This document shows positions 25,903 to 34,336 of a DNA stretch of 64,000 bases, in pieces. The notes under the pieces were generated by a model. The model saw only the letters and a list, made by a program, of their open reading frames with translations. It did not search any database and was not told the origin of the DNA. Made by a program: the position numbers and the translations under genes. The first letter of the stretch is position 1. Every line of letters starts with the position of its first letter. Location: the NCBI RefSeq assembly GCF_014595955.1, contig NZ_JABVCF010000009.1, forward strand, positions 232,168 to 296,167. The letters are read 5' to 3'. This DNA comes from Pseudaminobacter soli (ex Zhang et al. 2022). Lineage in GTDB: Bacteria > Pseudomonadota > Alphaproteobacteria > Rhizobiales > Rhizobiaceae.

Positions 25903-27735
25903 TCAGGCGGCCACCAGGTGTCCGCCCCCCATATCCTGCAGCCTGAGCTTCGTCGGCTCGTCGCCGAGCCGCCTGACCGGGCTTGGGATCTCCGCTTCAA
26001 GTCTGGCGAAGCGCTCGCGGCGCCGAGCCGGATCCGGGATCGGGACAGCCTCGATGAGGCGCCTGGTGTAGGGGTGGCGCGGATTTGAGAAGATCTGGTC
26101 GCGTGTGCCCATCTCGACGATTTGGCCGAGATACATCACCGCGACCCGGTCGGAGATGTTCTCCACCACCGCCATGTCGTGCGAGATGAAGAGATAGGCG
26201 ACGCCGAACTCGCGCTGCAGATCCTTGAGCAATCCCAGCACGCGTGCCTGCACGGAGACGTCGAGGGCCGAGACGCTCTCGTCGGCGATGATCAGCTTGG
26301 GCCTGAGCGCCAGCGCCCGGGCGATACAGATGCGCTGGCGCTGCCCGCCGGAGAACTCGTGCGGATAGCGCTCCATCTGGTCGGCCGAGAGTCCGACGCG
26401 CTCGAACAGGGCCGCAACACGGTCCTGCCGCTCCTGACGGTTGCCGATGCCATGGATGACCAGCGGCTCGGCGACCAGATCGCCGACGCGCATGCGCGGA
26501 TCCAGCGACGCAAAGGGGTCCTGGAAGATCATCTGCACGTCGCGGCGCACCGCCTTGCGGTCATCGCGACCGAGGCCGACGAGATCGCGCCCGCCGATGG
26601 AAATGTTGCCGGTATACGGCACCAGCCCGGCGATCGCCTTGGCCGTCGTCGACTTGCCACAGCCGGATTCGCCGACCAGCGACAGGGTCTCGTTCGAGGC
26701 GATCGCGAAATTCACGCCTTCGACGGCATGGACGCGCCGATCGACCCGTCCGAAGAAGCCGCCATGGAGATCGAAGCGGACGTGGAGATCGCGAACGGAT
26801 GCGACGGGAGCATTGGCATCACGGCTGCTATCCCCCTCCCCCTTGTCGGGAGGGGTTAGGGGTGGGGCTGATACCGCTTCCCGCCCGCCACCGATCCGCG
26901 GCACGGCGGCCAGAAGTTCGCGCGTATAGTCCGCCTGCGGGCGGGCGAAGATGTCGGCCGCCCTGCCCTCTTCCACCATGCGGCCGTGGCGCATGATAAT
27001 GACGCGGTCGGCCATCTCGGCGACCACGCCCATGTCGTGGGTGATGAGGATGACGCTGGTGCCGTTCTCGCGCTGCAGGTCGCGAAGAAGCTCCAGCACC
27101 TCGCCCTGCACCGTCACGTCGAGGGCCGTCGTCGGCTCGTCGGCGATCAGCACGTCAGGCTTCAGGGCGAGGGCCATGGCGATCATGACGCGCTGGCGCA
27201 TGCCGCCGGAAAGTTCGTGTGGGTACTGCTTTAGGCGCCCTTCAGCGTCAGGAATGCGCACCGCCTTCAGCGCCTCGATCGCCTTCGCGCGGGCTGCGCT
27301 GCGCGACAGGGAGGTGTGCGTTTCGATCGCCTCGATGAGCTGCCTTCCGATCGACAGCACCGGGTTCAGCGAAGTCATCGGCTCCTGGAAGATCATGGCG
27401 ACGCGGTTGCCGCGGATGCGGCGCATCCGGCTTTCGCTCAGCGAGGCCAGGTCCTGGTCGCCCAGCCGGATGGACCCGGACTTGATGAACGCCGCGGGTT
27501 CCGGAAGCAGGCCCATGATGGCAAGCGACGTCATAGACTTGCCGGACCCGGATTCGCCGGCGATGCACAGCGTCTCGCCGCGGCCAAGCTCGAAAGAGAG
27601 GTCGGACACGACTTCGCGCACGCCGTCCTCGGTGCGTACGGCAATGGTCACGCCGGAGACGCTGAGCACCGGCCCGACCGAATTGCTATCCGGGGCGGCC
27701 GCCCCGGATAGCTTGTTGGATTCCACCTGGCTCAT
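25903..27735 (-). CDS. Fused double ATPase of a peptide/amide-type ABC importer
   Basis: A 610-residue protein that joins DppD- and DppF-like ATPases. Domain 1 has Walker A GESGSGKSMTS, signature LSGGMRQRVMIA and Walker B ADEPTTALD. Domain 2 has GESGCGKSTTAK, FSGGQRQRICIARAL and ADESVSALD. A linker around residue 290 is partly encoded by a repeat element (26829-26873). Its start overlaps the acetamidase stop by 4 bases. It powers the importer made of 28666, 30337 and 31254. Confidence 0.92.
   Translation of the reverse strand: MSQVESNKLSGAAAPDSNSVGPVLSVSGVTIAVRTEDGVREVVSDLSFELGRGETLCIAGESGSGKSMTSLAIMGLLPEPAAFIKSGSIRLGDQDLASLSESRMRRIRGNRVAMIFQEPMTSLNPVLSIGRQLIEAIETHTSLSRSAARAKAIEALKAVRIPDAEGRLKQYPHELSGGMRQRVMIAMALALKPDVLIADEPTTALDVTVQGEVLELLRDLQRENGTSVILITHDMGVVAEMADRVIIMRHGRMVEEGRAADIFARPQADYTRELLAAVPRIGGGREAVSAPPLTPPDKGEGDSSRDANAPVASVRDLHVRFDLHGGFFGRVDRRVHAVEGVNFAIASNETLSLVGESGCGKSTTAKAIAGLVPYTGNISIGGRDLVGLGRDDRKAVRRDVQMIFQDPFASLDPRMRVGDLVAEPLVIHGIGNRQERQDRVAALFERVGLSADQMERYPHEFSGGQRQRICIARALALRPKLIIADESVSALDVSVQARVLGLLKDLQREFGVAYLFISHDMAVVENISDRVAVMYLGQIVEMGTRDQIFSNPRHPYTRRLIEAVPIPDPARRRERFARLEAEIPSPVRRLGDEPTKLRLQDMGGGHLVAA
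26829..26873 (-). repeat. Palindromic repeat in frame in the ABC ATPase gene
   Basis: Read on the minus strand it has CCCCACCCCTAACCCCTCCC, ACAAGG and a G-run arm, a relative of the element at 7084-7173. It encodes SAPPLTPPDKGEG in the linker between the two ATPase domains, keeping the frame open. Confidence 0.75.
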
Positions 27736-28676
27736 TCGAACACGCAGCGGGGGAAGTAGAACGACACCACCCAGTTCGGCATGTCGACGATCTCGCTGAT
27801 CCTGAGGTCGCCACAGACCGAGACGAGCATGTAAGCGTCCACCGGGTCCAGGTTGTAGCGGCCGGCGAGGAGATCGACCATCTGAGCGACGGCGCTCTTC
27901 GCGCCTTCCATCAGGTCGGGACCGATGCCGGTCGTCACCTCGTAGCCCTTGGCGTCGAGATGGCGCGTGACCGGACCTGGCGTCGTGAAGCGCGGCGTCT
28001 TCAGCAGGGCGTCCTTGACCAGATCCAGCGTCAAAACGGCGTTCATCGGGCTCTCGATCGCCGTGCCGCAGACCTCGCCGTCACCCTGCGCGGCATGCGT
28101 GTCGCCAACCGAGAACAGGGCGCCCGCCACCTCCACCGGCAGATAGAGCACCGTGCCGGCCGCGAGGTCGCGGATGTCGAGATTGCCGCCGACGCGCCGC
28201 GGCGGCACGACCGAATGCAGCCCCGGCTCGGCCAGAGCGTTTCCGATAGTCCCGGCGAAAGGCTTCAGCGGCACGCGGCCGTTCTTGCCAAAGAGGGCCG
28301 GCTCGAGCGAAGTCGCATCATATTTCCAGATGTTGAGCGCCGGCTCCTTGAAGTCGTCGGCGAGCAGCCCGAAACCCGGAATATTGGCCGTCCAGCCGAA
28401 GCCGGACGGTTTGAACGACTCGATCGTGACCTTCAGCGCGTCGCCCGGTTCCGCGCCCTCGACATAGATCGGGCCGCTGACCGGGTTGATCTTGCCGAAG
28501 TCGAGCGTGCCGACATCGGCCACCGTGCTCTCGGGCGTCAGTTGGCCACCCGAGGAGTCCACGCACTCGAACTCGATGGTCGAGCCGGGCGCCACCCGCT
28601 CGGCCGGGACAAACGAGTTGTCCCAGCCGAAGTGATGCTGACGTCCGTGGATGGTGTAGTTGCAGTTATTGCACAT
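27732..28676 (-). CDS. Acetamidase/formamidase family protein
   Basis: A 314-residue FmdA/AmdA-type enzyme, which hydrolyses short amides to ammonia and the acid. Recognisable parts include the N-terminal HHFGWDNSFVPAERVAPG and the family AEPGDALKVTIESFKPSGFG stretch, then VGDTHAAQGDGEVCGTAIE. The start overlaps the end of the solute-binding gene by 11 bases, and its stop overlaps the ATPase start by 4. Together with AmiC/AmiR regulators it indicates use of a small amide as nitrogen source. Confidence 0.9.
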   Translation of the reverse strand: MCNNCNYTIHGRQHHFGWDNSFVPAERVAPGSTIEFECVDSSGGQLTPESTVADVGTLDFGKINPVSGPIYVEGAEPGDALKVTIESFKPSGFGWTANIPGFGLLADDFKEPALNIWKYDATSLEPALFGKNGRVPLKPFAGTIGNALAEPGLHSVVPPRRVGGNLDIRDLAAGTVLYLPVEVAGALFSVGDTHAAQGDGEVCGTAIESPMNAVLTLDLVKDALLKTPRFTTPGPVTRHLDAKGYEVTTGIGPDLMEGAKSAVAQMVDLLAGRYNLDPVDAYMLVSVCGDLRISEIVDMPNWVVSFYFPRCVFE

Positions 28677-30315
28677 CGTTGACGTACACGTGGTCGTAGT
28701 TGACGGGGATGTGGACCGGGTCGACGTAGAGGTTGTCGGCGCCGCCCATCCGTGAGGACTTCATGGTGAAGCGCTGCTCGTTGAACACCGGAGCCCACGG
28801 GGCGTCTTCCATGATCTTGGTGTAGATCTCGCTCCAGAGCTTGTTGCGCTCCTCCGCCTTGGCCGGATCGGTGATCGAGTCCGCCTCGCCGGCCTTCTTG
28901 TCGAGATCCTCGTTGCAGTACCAGGACCAGTTCCAGCCGCCGGGCACGGCGCCGCCGCAGCCCAGGATCGGACCGTAGAAGTTGGACGGATCGGGGAAGT
29001 CGGCGATCCAGGCCATGCCGCCCGACCAGATCATCGGCGCGCCTTCCTTCTCGCCGCCGGCGGCGATGACGTTGGCCTGGGCCAGCGCCTGGATGTTGGC
29101 TTTGATGCCGATGGCGGCCAGATCCTGCTGGATGCCCTGCGCGATACGCGGGTTCGGGTCGGTGTTCATGACGTAGAGCTCGGTCTCGAAGCCGTCGGCA
29201 TGTCCCGCCTCGGCCAGCAGCCCCTTGGCCTTCGCCGCGTCATAGGCGTAGCCCTTGTAGTCCTGGGCGTAGCCCGGCATCGACGGCGGCAGCGGCTGGT
29301 TGGCCGGCACCGCGCGGTTGTTGATGAGCTGGACGATGCGCTCCTTGTTGATGGCCATGTTGACCGCCTGCCGCACCTTCACGTTGTCGAAGGGCGGGAT
29401 GTTGACGTTCATGGTCACATAGCCGGTGTGGAGCTGGCCGCCCTCGACCACGCGCGCCTTCTGCTCCGGGTCGTTCATCACTTCCTGGAACTTGGCCGGC
29501 GGAATGCCGTCGCCGGGGACGTCGATCTCGCCCTTCTGCAGGCGCAGCAGCGCCACGATCGGCTCCTGGCCGATCTCGAAGGTGATCTTGTCGAGATAGG
29601 GAAGCCCCTTGTTCCAGTAGTCGGCGTTCTTCTCGAACACGACCCGCTGGCCGAGCGTCCATTCGCCGAGCTTGAACGCGCCGGTACCGACCGGGTTCTT
29701 GCCGAAATCGGCGCCGTGCTTCTCGACCTCTTCCTTCGGCACGACATGGCTGAAGTTGATCGCCATCACGTGCAGGAAGGTGGCGTCGGGCCGGGTCAGC
29801 TCGAACTTGATGGTGGACGGATCTACCACGGTGATGCCGGACAGGCCCTCTGCCTTGCCCTCGGCAGCCTCGTCGTAGCCCTTGATCGTGGCGAAGAAGC
29901 CCTGTCCGGGGCTCTGCGTCTTGGGGTCGACCACGCGTTCGATCGAGTACTTCACGTCCTCGGCCGTCATCTCGCGGCCGTTGTGGAACTTGACGCCCTG
30001 GCGCAGCTTGAAGGTGAAGGTCTGGCCGTCTTCCGAGATCTCATAGCTCTCGGCTAGGTCGGGACGCAGCGTGGTGGTGCCCGCCTCGTAGTCCATCAGC
30101 CCGTCGAACAGGCTCTTGATCATCGACCAGTTCTGCCAGTCGTAGCCGATGGCCGGGTCGAGGGTGGCGACATCGTCCTTGTAGGTGATGATGATGTCAC
30201 CACCAGGCTTGGCGTTCGGGTCGAGTTCCTCGGCCACGGCGGCGCCGCCGGACATGCCGAGCGTCAGCGCAAGCGCCGAGGCTGCGACGGTGCTGGTCAG
30301 AATTCTCTTCAACAT
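28666..30315 (-). CDS. ABC solute-binding protein, family 5 (DppA/OppA-like)
   Basis: A 549-residue periplasmic protein with a Sec signal (KRILTSTVAASALALTLG, cleaved before the EELDPNAKPGG region). The family-5 signature region is AEDVKYSIERVVDPKTQSPG, with preceding FKLRQGVKFHNGREMT. The family binds peptides, nickel, opines and other small molecules. Neighbouring formamidase suggests it brings in an amide-like or peptide-like ligand, which is inference. Confidence 0.9.
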   Translation of the reverse strand: MLKRILTSTVAASALALTLGMSGGAAVAEELDPNAKPGGDIIITYKDDVATLDPAIGYDWQNWSMIKSLFDGLMDYEAGTTTLRPDLAESYEISEDGQTFTFKLRQGVKFHNGREMTAEDVKYSIERVVDPKTQSPGQGFFATIKGYDEAAEGKAEGLSGITVVDPSTIKFELTRPDATFLHVMAINFSHVVPKEEVEKHGADFGKNPVGTGAFKLGEWTLGQRVVFEKNADYWNKGLPYLDKITFEIGQEPIVALLRLQKGEIDVPGDGIPPAKFQEVMNDPEQKARVVEGGQLHTGYVTMNVNIPPFDNVKVRQAVNMAINKERIVQLINNRAVPANQPLPPSMPGYAQDYKGYAYDAAKAKGLLAEAGHADGFETELYVMNTDPNPRIAQGIQQDLAAIGIKANIQALAQANVIAAGGEKEGAPMIWSGGMAWIADFPDPSNFYGPILGCGGAVPGGWNWSWYCNEDLDKKAGEADSITDPAKAEERNKLWSEIYTKIMEDAPWAPVFNEQRFTMKSSRMGGADNLYVDPVHIPVNYDHVYVNDVQ

Positions 30316-30336
30316 TTGGATTACCCTTTCCCCTGG

Positions 30337-31257
30337 TTATCTGAGCTTGATGCGTGGATCGATGAAGGGCGCGATGATGTCGGCAAGGAAGTTGCCGAGC
30401 ACGATCGCGAACGCAGACACGAGCGTGACGCCCATGATGATGGGGATGTCGACACGCTGGATCGCCTGCCAGACGAGCTGGCCGATCCCGGGCCAGCCGA
30501 ATACGCTTTCCACCACGACGATGCCGCCCATGAGGATGCCGATGTCGATGCCGATCATGGCGATGATGGGCAGGATGGCGTTGGGCAGCGCGTGGCGGAC
30601 GAGCACCGTGATCCGCGCCAGTCCCTTGGCGCGTGCAGTGCGAATGTAGTCCTGACGCAGCACGTCGATCATCGACGAGCGCATCATTCGCGCATACCAG
30701 CCGGCGCTCATCACGGCGACGGTGAGCGATGGCAGCACCAGATGCGAGAAGGTGCCGTAGCCGCCGATGGGGAACCAGCTGAGCTTCACCGCGAACACGT
30801 AGAGCAGCAGCAGCCCGACGACGAACTGCGGCGCGGACACGCCTATGAACGAGGCGACCATCAGCGATTGGTCGGTGGCCGTGCCGCGCCGCACCGCAGC
30901 GATCACGCCCATCGTCAATCCGATCAGCAGTTCGCAGACGATTGCGCCGACCATGAGCAGCAGCGTCGCCGGCAGGCGAGCCGTGATGAGCTGCGCCACT
31001 TCCGAGCGCTGGATGTATGAGCGTCCGAGATCGCCCTGCAGCAGGTTCCAGAGATAGCGCCCGTACTGCACCAGGAACGGCTGGTCGAGACCCAGTTGGC
31101 GGCGGATGCTTTCCACGGTTGCAGGCGTGGCGCTGCGGCCGGCGATCTGGCGCACCGGATCGGCGGGAAGCAAGTAGAGCAGCGCGAAAGTGATGAGCGA
31201 GATGCCCAGCAGGATCAGCGCGGACTGGATGAGGCGGCGGCCGAGATAGGCGATCAT
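30337..31257 (-). CDS. ABC transporter permease, DppB-like
   Basis: A 306-residue membrane protein. The N-terminal helix (QSALILLGISLITFALLYL) and the DppB motif PADPVRQIAGRSA are clear, and the cytoplasmic EAA-like loop includes RTARAKGLARITVLVRHALP. It overlaps the following permease gene by 4 bases. It is the first of the two channel subunits. Confidence 0.92.
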   Translation of the reverse strand: MIAYLGRRLIQSALILLGISLITFALLYLLPADPVRQIAGRSATPATVESIRRQLGLDQPFLVQYGRYLWNLLQGDLGRSYIQRSEVAQLITARLPATLLLMVGAIVCELLIGLTMGVIAAVRRGTATDQSLMVASFIGVSAPQFVVGLLLLYVFAVKLSWFPIGGYGTFSHLVLPSLTVAVMSAGWYARMMRSSMIDVLRQDYIRTARAKGLARITVLVRHALPNAILPIIAMIGIDIGILMGGIVVVESVFGWPGIGQLVWQAIQRVDIPIIMGVTLVSAFAIVLGNFLADIIAPFIDPRIKLR

Positions 31258-32156
31258 GAACGGCCCCGCTGCGTCGGGTCGAGGATGTCGCGCAAGGCGT
31301 CACCGATCAGATTGAAGGCGAGCGCCAGCGCCAGGATGGCGATGCCGGGGAAGAACACCAGCCAGGGTGCAGCCTGGAAATAGGTCTGGTTCTCGAAGAT
31401 GATGTTGCCCCATGACGGCGTGGGCGGCTGCACGCCGATGCCCAGATAGGACAGCGTCGCCTCGAGCAGGACGGTGGTGGAAATGCCGAGCGTGCCCCAG
31501 ACGATGATGGTGGGGATCAGGTGCGGCAGGATGTGCATGAACAGGATGCGCGCGCTGCTGGCGCCGATGGTGCGCTCGGCGTCGATGAACTCGCGCTCGG
31601 CGAGCGAGCTCGTCTGCGTGAACATGACGCGTGCCGTCTGCACCCAGTTCACCAGCGCTATGACCAGCGCCACGATCCAGAGGCTCGGCTGGAACACCGC
31701 CGCCAGGCAGATGGCCAGCAGCAAAGCCGGAAATGCCATCATCAGGTCGGTGAAGCGCATCAGCACGCTGCCCAGCCAGCCGCGGTAGTAGCCGGCGACC
31801 ACGCCGACCAGCGTGCCGATCAGCAGCGCGATGCCGTTGGCGACGATGCCGATGATGAGCGAGGTGCGCGCGCCATAGAGGATGCGCGTGAACAGGTCGC
31901 GGCCGAGCAGGTCGGTGCCCAGCCAGAAGGTGGCGTTGGGCGGCAGCGGCTCGCCCGAAAGCGTCAGGCCGTCGAACATCTGCTCGTCGGGCCCGAACTT
32001 CGTCAGCCAGGGCGCCAGCAGCGCGCCGGCGACGACGAGCACGACGATCACCAGCCCGATCAGGGCCAGTGGGCGCTGCGCCAGCTTGCGCAGCACGCCG
32101 GGACGCGGCTTGGTCATCGGTCTGCTGTGGACCTCAGGCGCGGCGGGACTGCTCAT
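31254..32156 (-). CDS. ABC transporter permease, DppC-like
   Basis: About 300 residues. It has an N-terminal helix (IGLVIVVLVVAGALLAPWL), FWLGTDLLGRDLFTRILYGA, and an EAA-like loop ERTIGASSARILFMHILPHL. I use the ATG at 32156, which has an AAGG-rich stretch upstream; an in-frame ATG five codons earlier is possible. The start overlaps the end of the AmiR gene. Confidence 0.92.
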   Translation of the reverse strand: MSSPAAPEVHSRPMTKPRPGVLRKLAQRPLALIGLVIVVLVVAGALLAPWLTKFGPDEQMFDGLTLSGEPLPPNATFWLGTDLLGRDLFTRILYGARTSLIIGIVANGIALLIGTLVGVVAGYYRGWLGSVLMRFTDLMMAFPALLLAICLAAVFQPSLWIVALVIALVNWVQTARVMFTQTSSLAEREFIDAERTIGASSARILFMHILPHLIPTIIVWGTLGISTTVLLEATLSYLGIGVQPPTPSWGNIIFENQTYFQAAPWLVFFPGIAILALALAFNLIGDALRDILDPTQRGRS

Positions 32157-32739
32157 CCGAACCTTCTCCATCCGCCATTGCCACGACGCGGCGCGCCGCT
32201 TCCTCGATACTGATCTGCCATGTCATTGCGAGCGACCTGAGCTGCGCATATGCGCGATCGTCGTCCACACCCTGCGACGAAAGCGCCACGACGGCGCGCA
32301 CGATCGTCTGCCGCTCGGCCACGCGCGACTGCAGCGCGGCGATCTCGTCGGCAAGGCGACGCTTCGCCTCGAATGCCTGTCGCGCAATCAGAAGGGCGCT
32401 GTAGACGCCTGCATTGCCGACCGGCTTCAGCAGTTGGGCATCGGCCTTCTGCGACAGCGCCCACTCGATGCGACCGGGCGCTTCCGAGCCGATCAGGGCA
32501 ATCAGCGGCATCGGCGCTTCTCCGGCGCGCCACGGAAACTGCTCGTCGAAGCCGAGATCGACGTCGAAGAAGACGAAATCCGCAGCAAGCACCTCGGCCG
32601 GGAGCTCCGGCCAGCAGTCCGTCGCCTGCAGGCCGATAGCCGTCAGTTGCCGGGTGATCGCCGCCACGGTGGCGTGCGGCCGATGCAGCACGAAGGCCGT
32701 CGCTCCGCCAAGATTAGGGATACGCGACACCCGGCTCAT
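32134..32739 (-). CDS. AmiR/NasT-type ANTAR response regulator
   Basis: A 201-residue protein. The N-terminal part (~15-120) is a receiver-like domain without an obvious phosphoacceptor triad. A coiled coil (ADEIAALQSRVAERQ) leads to the ANTAR domain, IVRAVVALSSQGVDDDRAYA and QLRSLAMTWQISIEEAARRV. ANTAR proteins bind paired hairpins in nascent RNA and prevent termination. Its ATG overlaps the AmiC-like stop by 4 bases, as in the classic ami pair where AmiC holds AmiR inactive until amide binds. Confidence 0.9.
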   Translation of the reverse strand: MSRVSRIPNLGGATAFVLHRPHATVAAITRQLTAIGLQATDCWPELPAEVLAADFVFFDVDLGFDEQFPWRAGEAPMPLIALIGSEAPGRIEWALSQKADAQLLKPVGNAGVYSALLIARQAFEAKRRLADEIAALQSRVAERQTIVRAVVALSSQGVDDDRAYAQLRSLAMTWQISIEEAARRVVAMADGEGSDEQSRRA

Positions 32740-33854
32740 GATGACACCGCCCTGAGCCGCGCCGCGCCGAAGGTCTCGGCCCGGTCGTAGCGCGAAAGGT
32801 AGGGATCGGGCGCCACGGCCTCGCTGCGGCTCACCAGTTCGAAACCGTTGCCGGCGATGCGGCCGATCTCCACCGGCAGTGTCGCGTGCTGGGTGCGTGG
32901 ATCGAGAGTGATCCTGCCGAAGGGCGTATCGAAGACGCGGTTGCGGAATATCGCCGGGAGATCGGAGAAAGTGGCATCCGCCTTTGCCGCAAGGACCTGC
33001 GCGAGAACCTGGACCGAGGCGTAGGAAGCCGCCTCGAACGACGAGGCGGGTTGGGAAGCCGTAGCGTCCGATCGCCTGAAATATGGACCGACCGAAAGGT
33101 GCCCCCTGCCAGCCTCGCCGATCGCCGGTAGCTCGCATTCGCTCAGGTTGCAGGACACGATCGGGCAACGCTCGGGCGCGAAATGCCGATCCTCCCGACC
33201 GAGCTTCTCGAATTCGGCGAAGAATGCATAGGAAGAGGTGCCGATCAGGTTGTTGAGGATGAAGTCCGGCCGGGTTGCGCGGATCTCGGCGATCAGCCTG
33301 CGCACGTCGGTCTCGCCGATCGGCAGGTAGCGCTCGCCGAGCACCTTGCCGCCGGCGTCGGTGATCAGATCGCGGGCGACTCGGTTGGTCTCCCATCCCC
33401 AGATGTAGTTGGAACCGAGCAGGAAACCGTCGGCGCCGTGGTCCCGCACGACATGCTTGACGAGCGGGACGAGGTGCTGGTTGGGGCAGGCATGCATGTA
33501 GACGACGTGCTCGTTCGCCTCGAAGCCTTCGTAGGGGCAGGCATACCAGAGCGTCGCGCCCGCCTTTTCCAGGACCGGGATCGTCTCCTTGCGGCTCCAC
33601 GAGGTGACGCAACCGACGACGTGCCGCGCGCTGCTGGTGCGCAGGATGTCCTCGCAGAGCAGAGCATATTGGTCGACGTTGCCCCCGGGGTCGCGCTCGA
33701 CCGGCACCAGTTCGATGGGAGAACCAGGATCTGCATTGACGTCGGCGATCGCCCGCAGCGCGCCGGCGCGGCAGGCTTCCGAAATCAGCCTGTAGCTGCC
33801 GGAGCGCGCATAAAGCACACCGATCTCGACCCTCTCGCCCACGCGAACTGCCAT
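32736..33854 (-). CDS. AmiC-like cytosolic amide sensor
   Basis: A 372-residue type I periplasmic-binding fold (UrtA/AmiC branch) with no signal peptide when started at ATG 33854, as for cytoplasmic AmiC. Features include IGVLYARSGSYRLISEACRAG near the N-terminus and FLLGSNYIWGWETNRVAR in the middle. AmiC binds AmiR and releases it on ligand binding. It is the first gene of the seven-gene operon (AmiC-AmiR-permeases-binding protein-formamidase-ATPase). Confidence 0.88.
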   Translation of the reverse strand: MAVRVGERVEIGVLYARSGSYRLISEACRAGALRAIADVNADPGSPIELVPVERDPGGNVDQYALLCEDILRTSSARHVVGCVTSWSRKETIPVLEKAGATLWYACPYEGFEANEHVVYMHACPNQHLVPLVKHVVRDHGADGFLLGSNYIWGWETNRVARDLITDAGGKVLGERYLPIGETDVRRLIAEIRATRPDFILNNLIGTSSYAFFAEFEKLGREDRHFAPERCPIVSCNLSECELPAIGEAGRGHLSVGPYFRRSDATASQPASSFEAASYASVQVLAQVLAAKADATFSDLPAIFRNRVFDTPFGRITLDPRTQHATLPVEIGRIAGNGFELVSRSEAVAPDPYLSRYDRAETFGAARLRAVSS

Positions 33855-33861
33855 CCCCAAA

Positions 33862-33944
33862 ACGAAAATGCCTCGCGGCCATCGCCCCGGAACGGGCGGG
33901 CTCACGAGGCATGTCTGCCCTCCGGCATTCAAGGCCGGCATTTG
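33862..33944 (-). ncRNA. Predicted antitermination leader of the amide operon
   Basis: Reading leftward, a first hairpin pairs CCGGC with GCCGG around 33922-33938. A second, GAGGGCA/TGCCTC with a GACA loop, uses bases that also form the 5' arm of a large terminator-like hairpin: ATGCCTCG (33905-33912) with CGAGGCAT (33869-33876), plus an inner CGCCC/GGGCG stem and a TTTTCGTTTT run. The order fits ANTAR-controlled antitermination, with hairpin 2 and the terminator mutually exclusive. The loops do not fit the published ANTAR hexaloop rule (A1, G4) well, so binding is inference. Confidence 0.55.
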
Positions 33945-33950
33945 ATCCTT

Positions 33951-33978
33951 ACCGTATTGTGACAGCGCGCCGAGTCAA
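33951..33978 (-). promoter_or_regulatory. Predicted sigma-70 promoter of the amide operon
   Basis: On the minus strand TTGACT (33978-33973) is followed after 16 bases by TACGGT (33956-33951). It lies ~100 bases before amiC and just upstream of the hairpin leader. Confidence 0.5.
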
Positions 33979-34021
33979 GTGCCAAACGGCCGCAGCCGGG
34001 CATGCGCCGCCCGGCAAGACG

Positions 34022-34336
34022 CTACCCCTTCAGCACATCCGCCCATTCCGAACGCCGGCGGAACTGCGCGGCAGCGAACGGGCAGAGGGGGATGATCTTC
34101 TTGCCCGCCGCCCTGGCATCCTCTACCGCCCGCGCGACGAGGCGCAGGCCAATGCCTTGACCGCGGAACGCGTCCGGCACGCCAGTGTGGTCGATGATGA
34201 TCATACCCTCGCCTGCCTTTGAGAAGGTCATCTCCGCCTCGGTGCCGTCGGCGCGGTAGACGTAGCGCCCCTTCGAGCCGCTCTCTTCGCGTTCGATCTG
34301 CAGCGGAGCATTCGGATTGTCACCAGGTCTGGTCAT
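34022..34336 (-). CDS. GNAT-like N-acetyltransferase (small, YidJ/BS_GNAT type)
   Basis: A 104-residue GNAT protein. The acetyl-CoA loop VPDAFRGQGIGLRLVARAVE is present, and the C-terminal PLCPFAAAQFRR motif is typical of the small COG2388-type N-acetyltransferases. Its ATG overlaps the stop of the esterase gene by 4 bases. It is the last gene of a VOC dioxygenase - esterase - GNAT operon. The substrate is unknown. Confidence 0.88.
   Translation of the reverse strand: MTRPGDNPNAPLQIEREESGSKGRYVYRADGTEAEMTFSKAGEGMIIIDHTGVPDAFRGQGIGLRLVARAVEDARAAGKKIIPLCPFAAAQFRRRSEWADVLKG

Noticed and set aside
33996..34016. Terminator hairpin after the GNAT gene
   Set aside because: GCCGGGC/GCCCGGC can pair, but no T-run follows on the minus strand, so it is not supported as a terminator.
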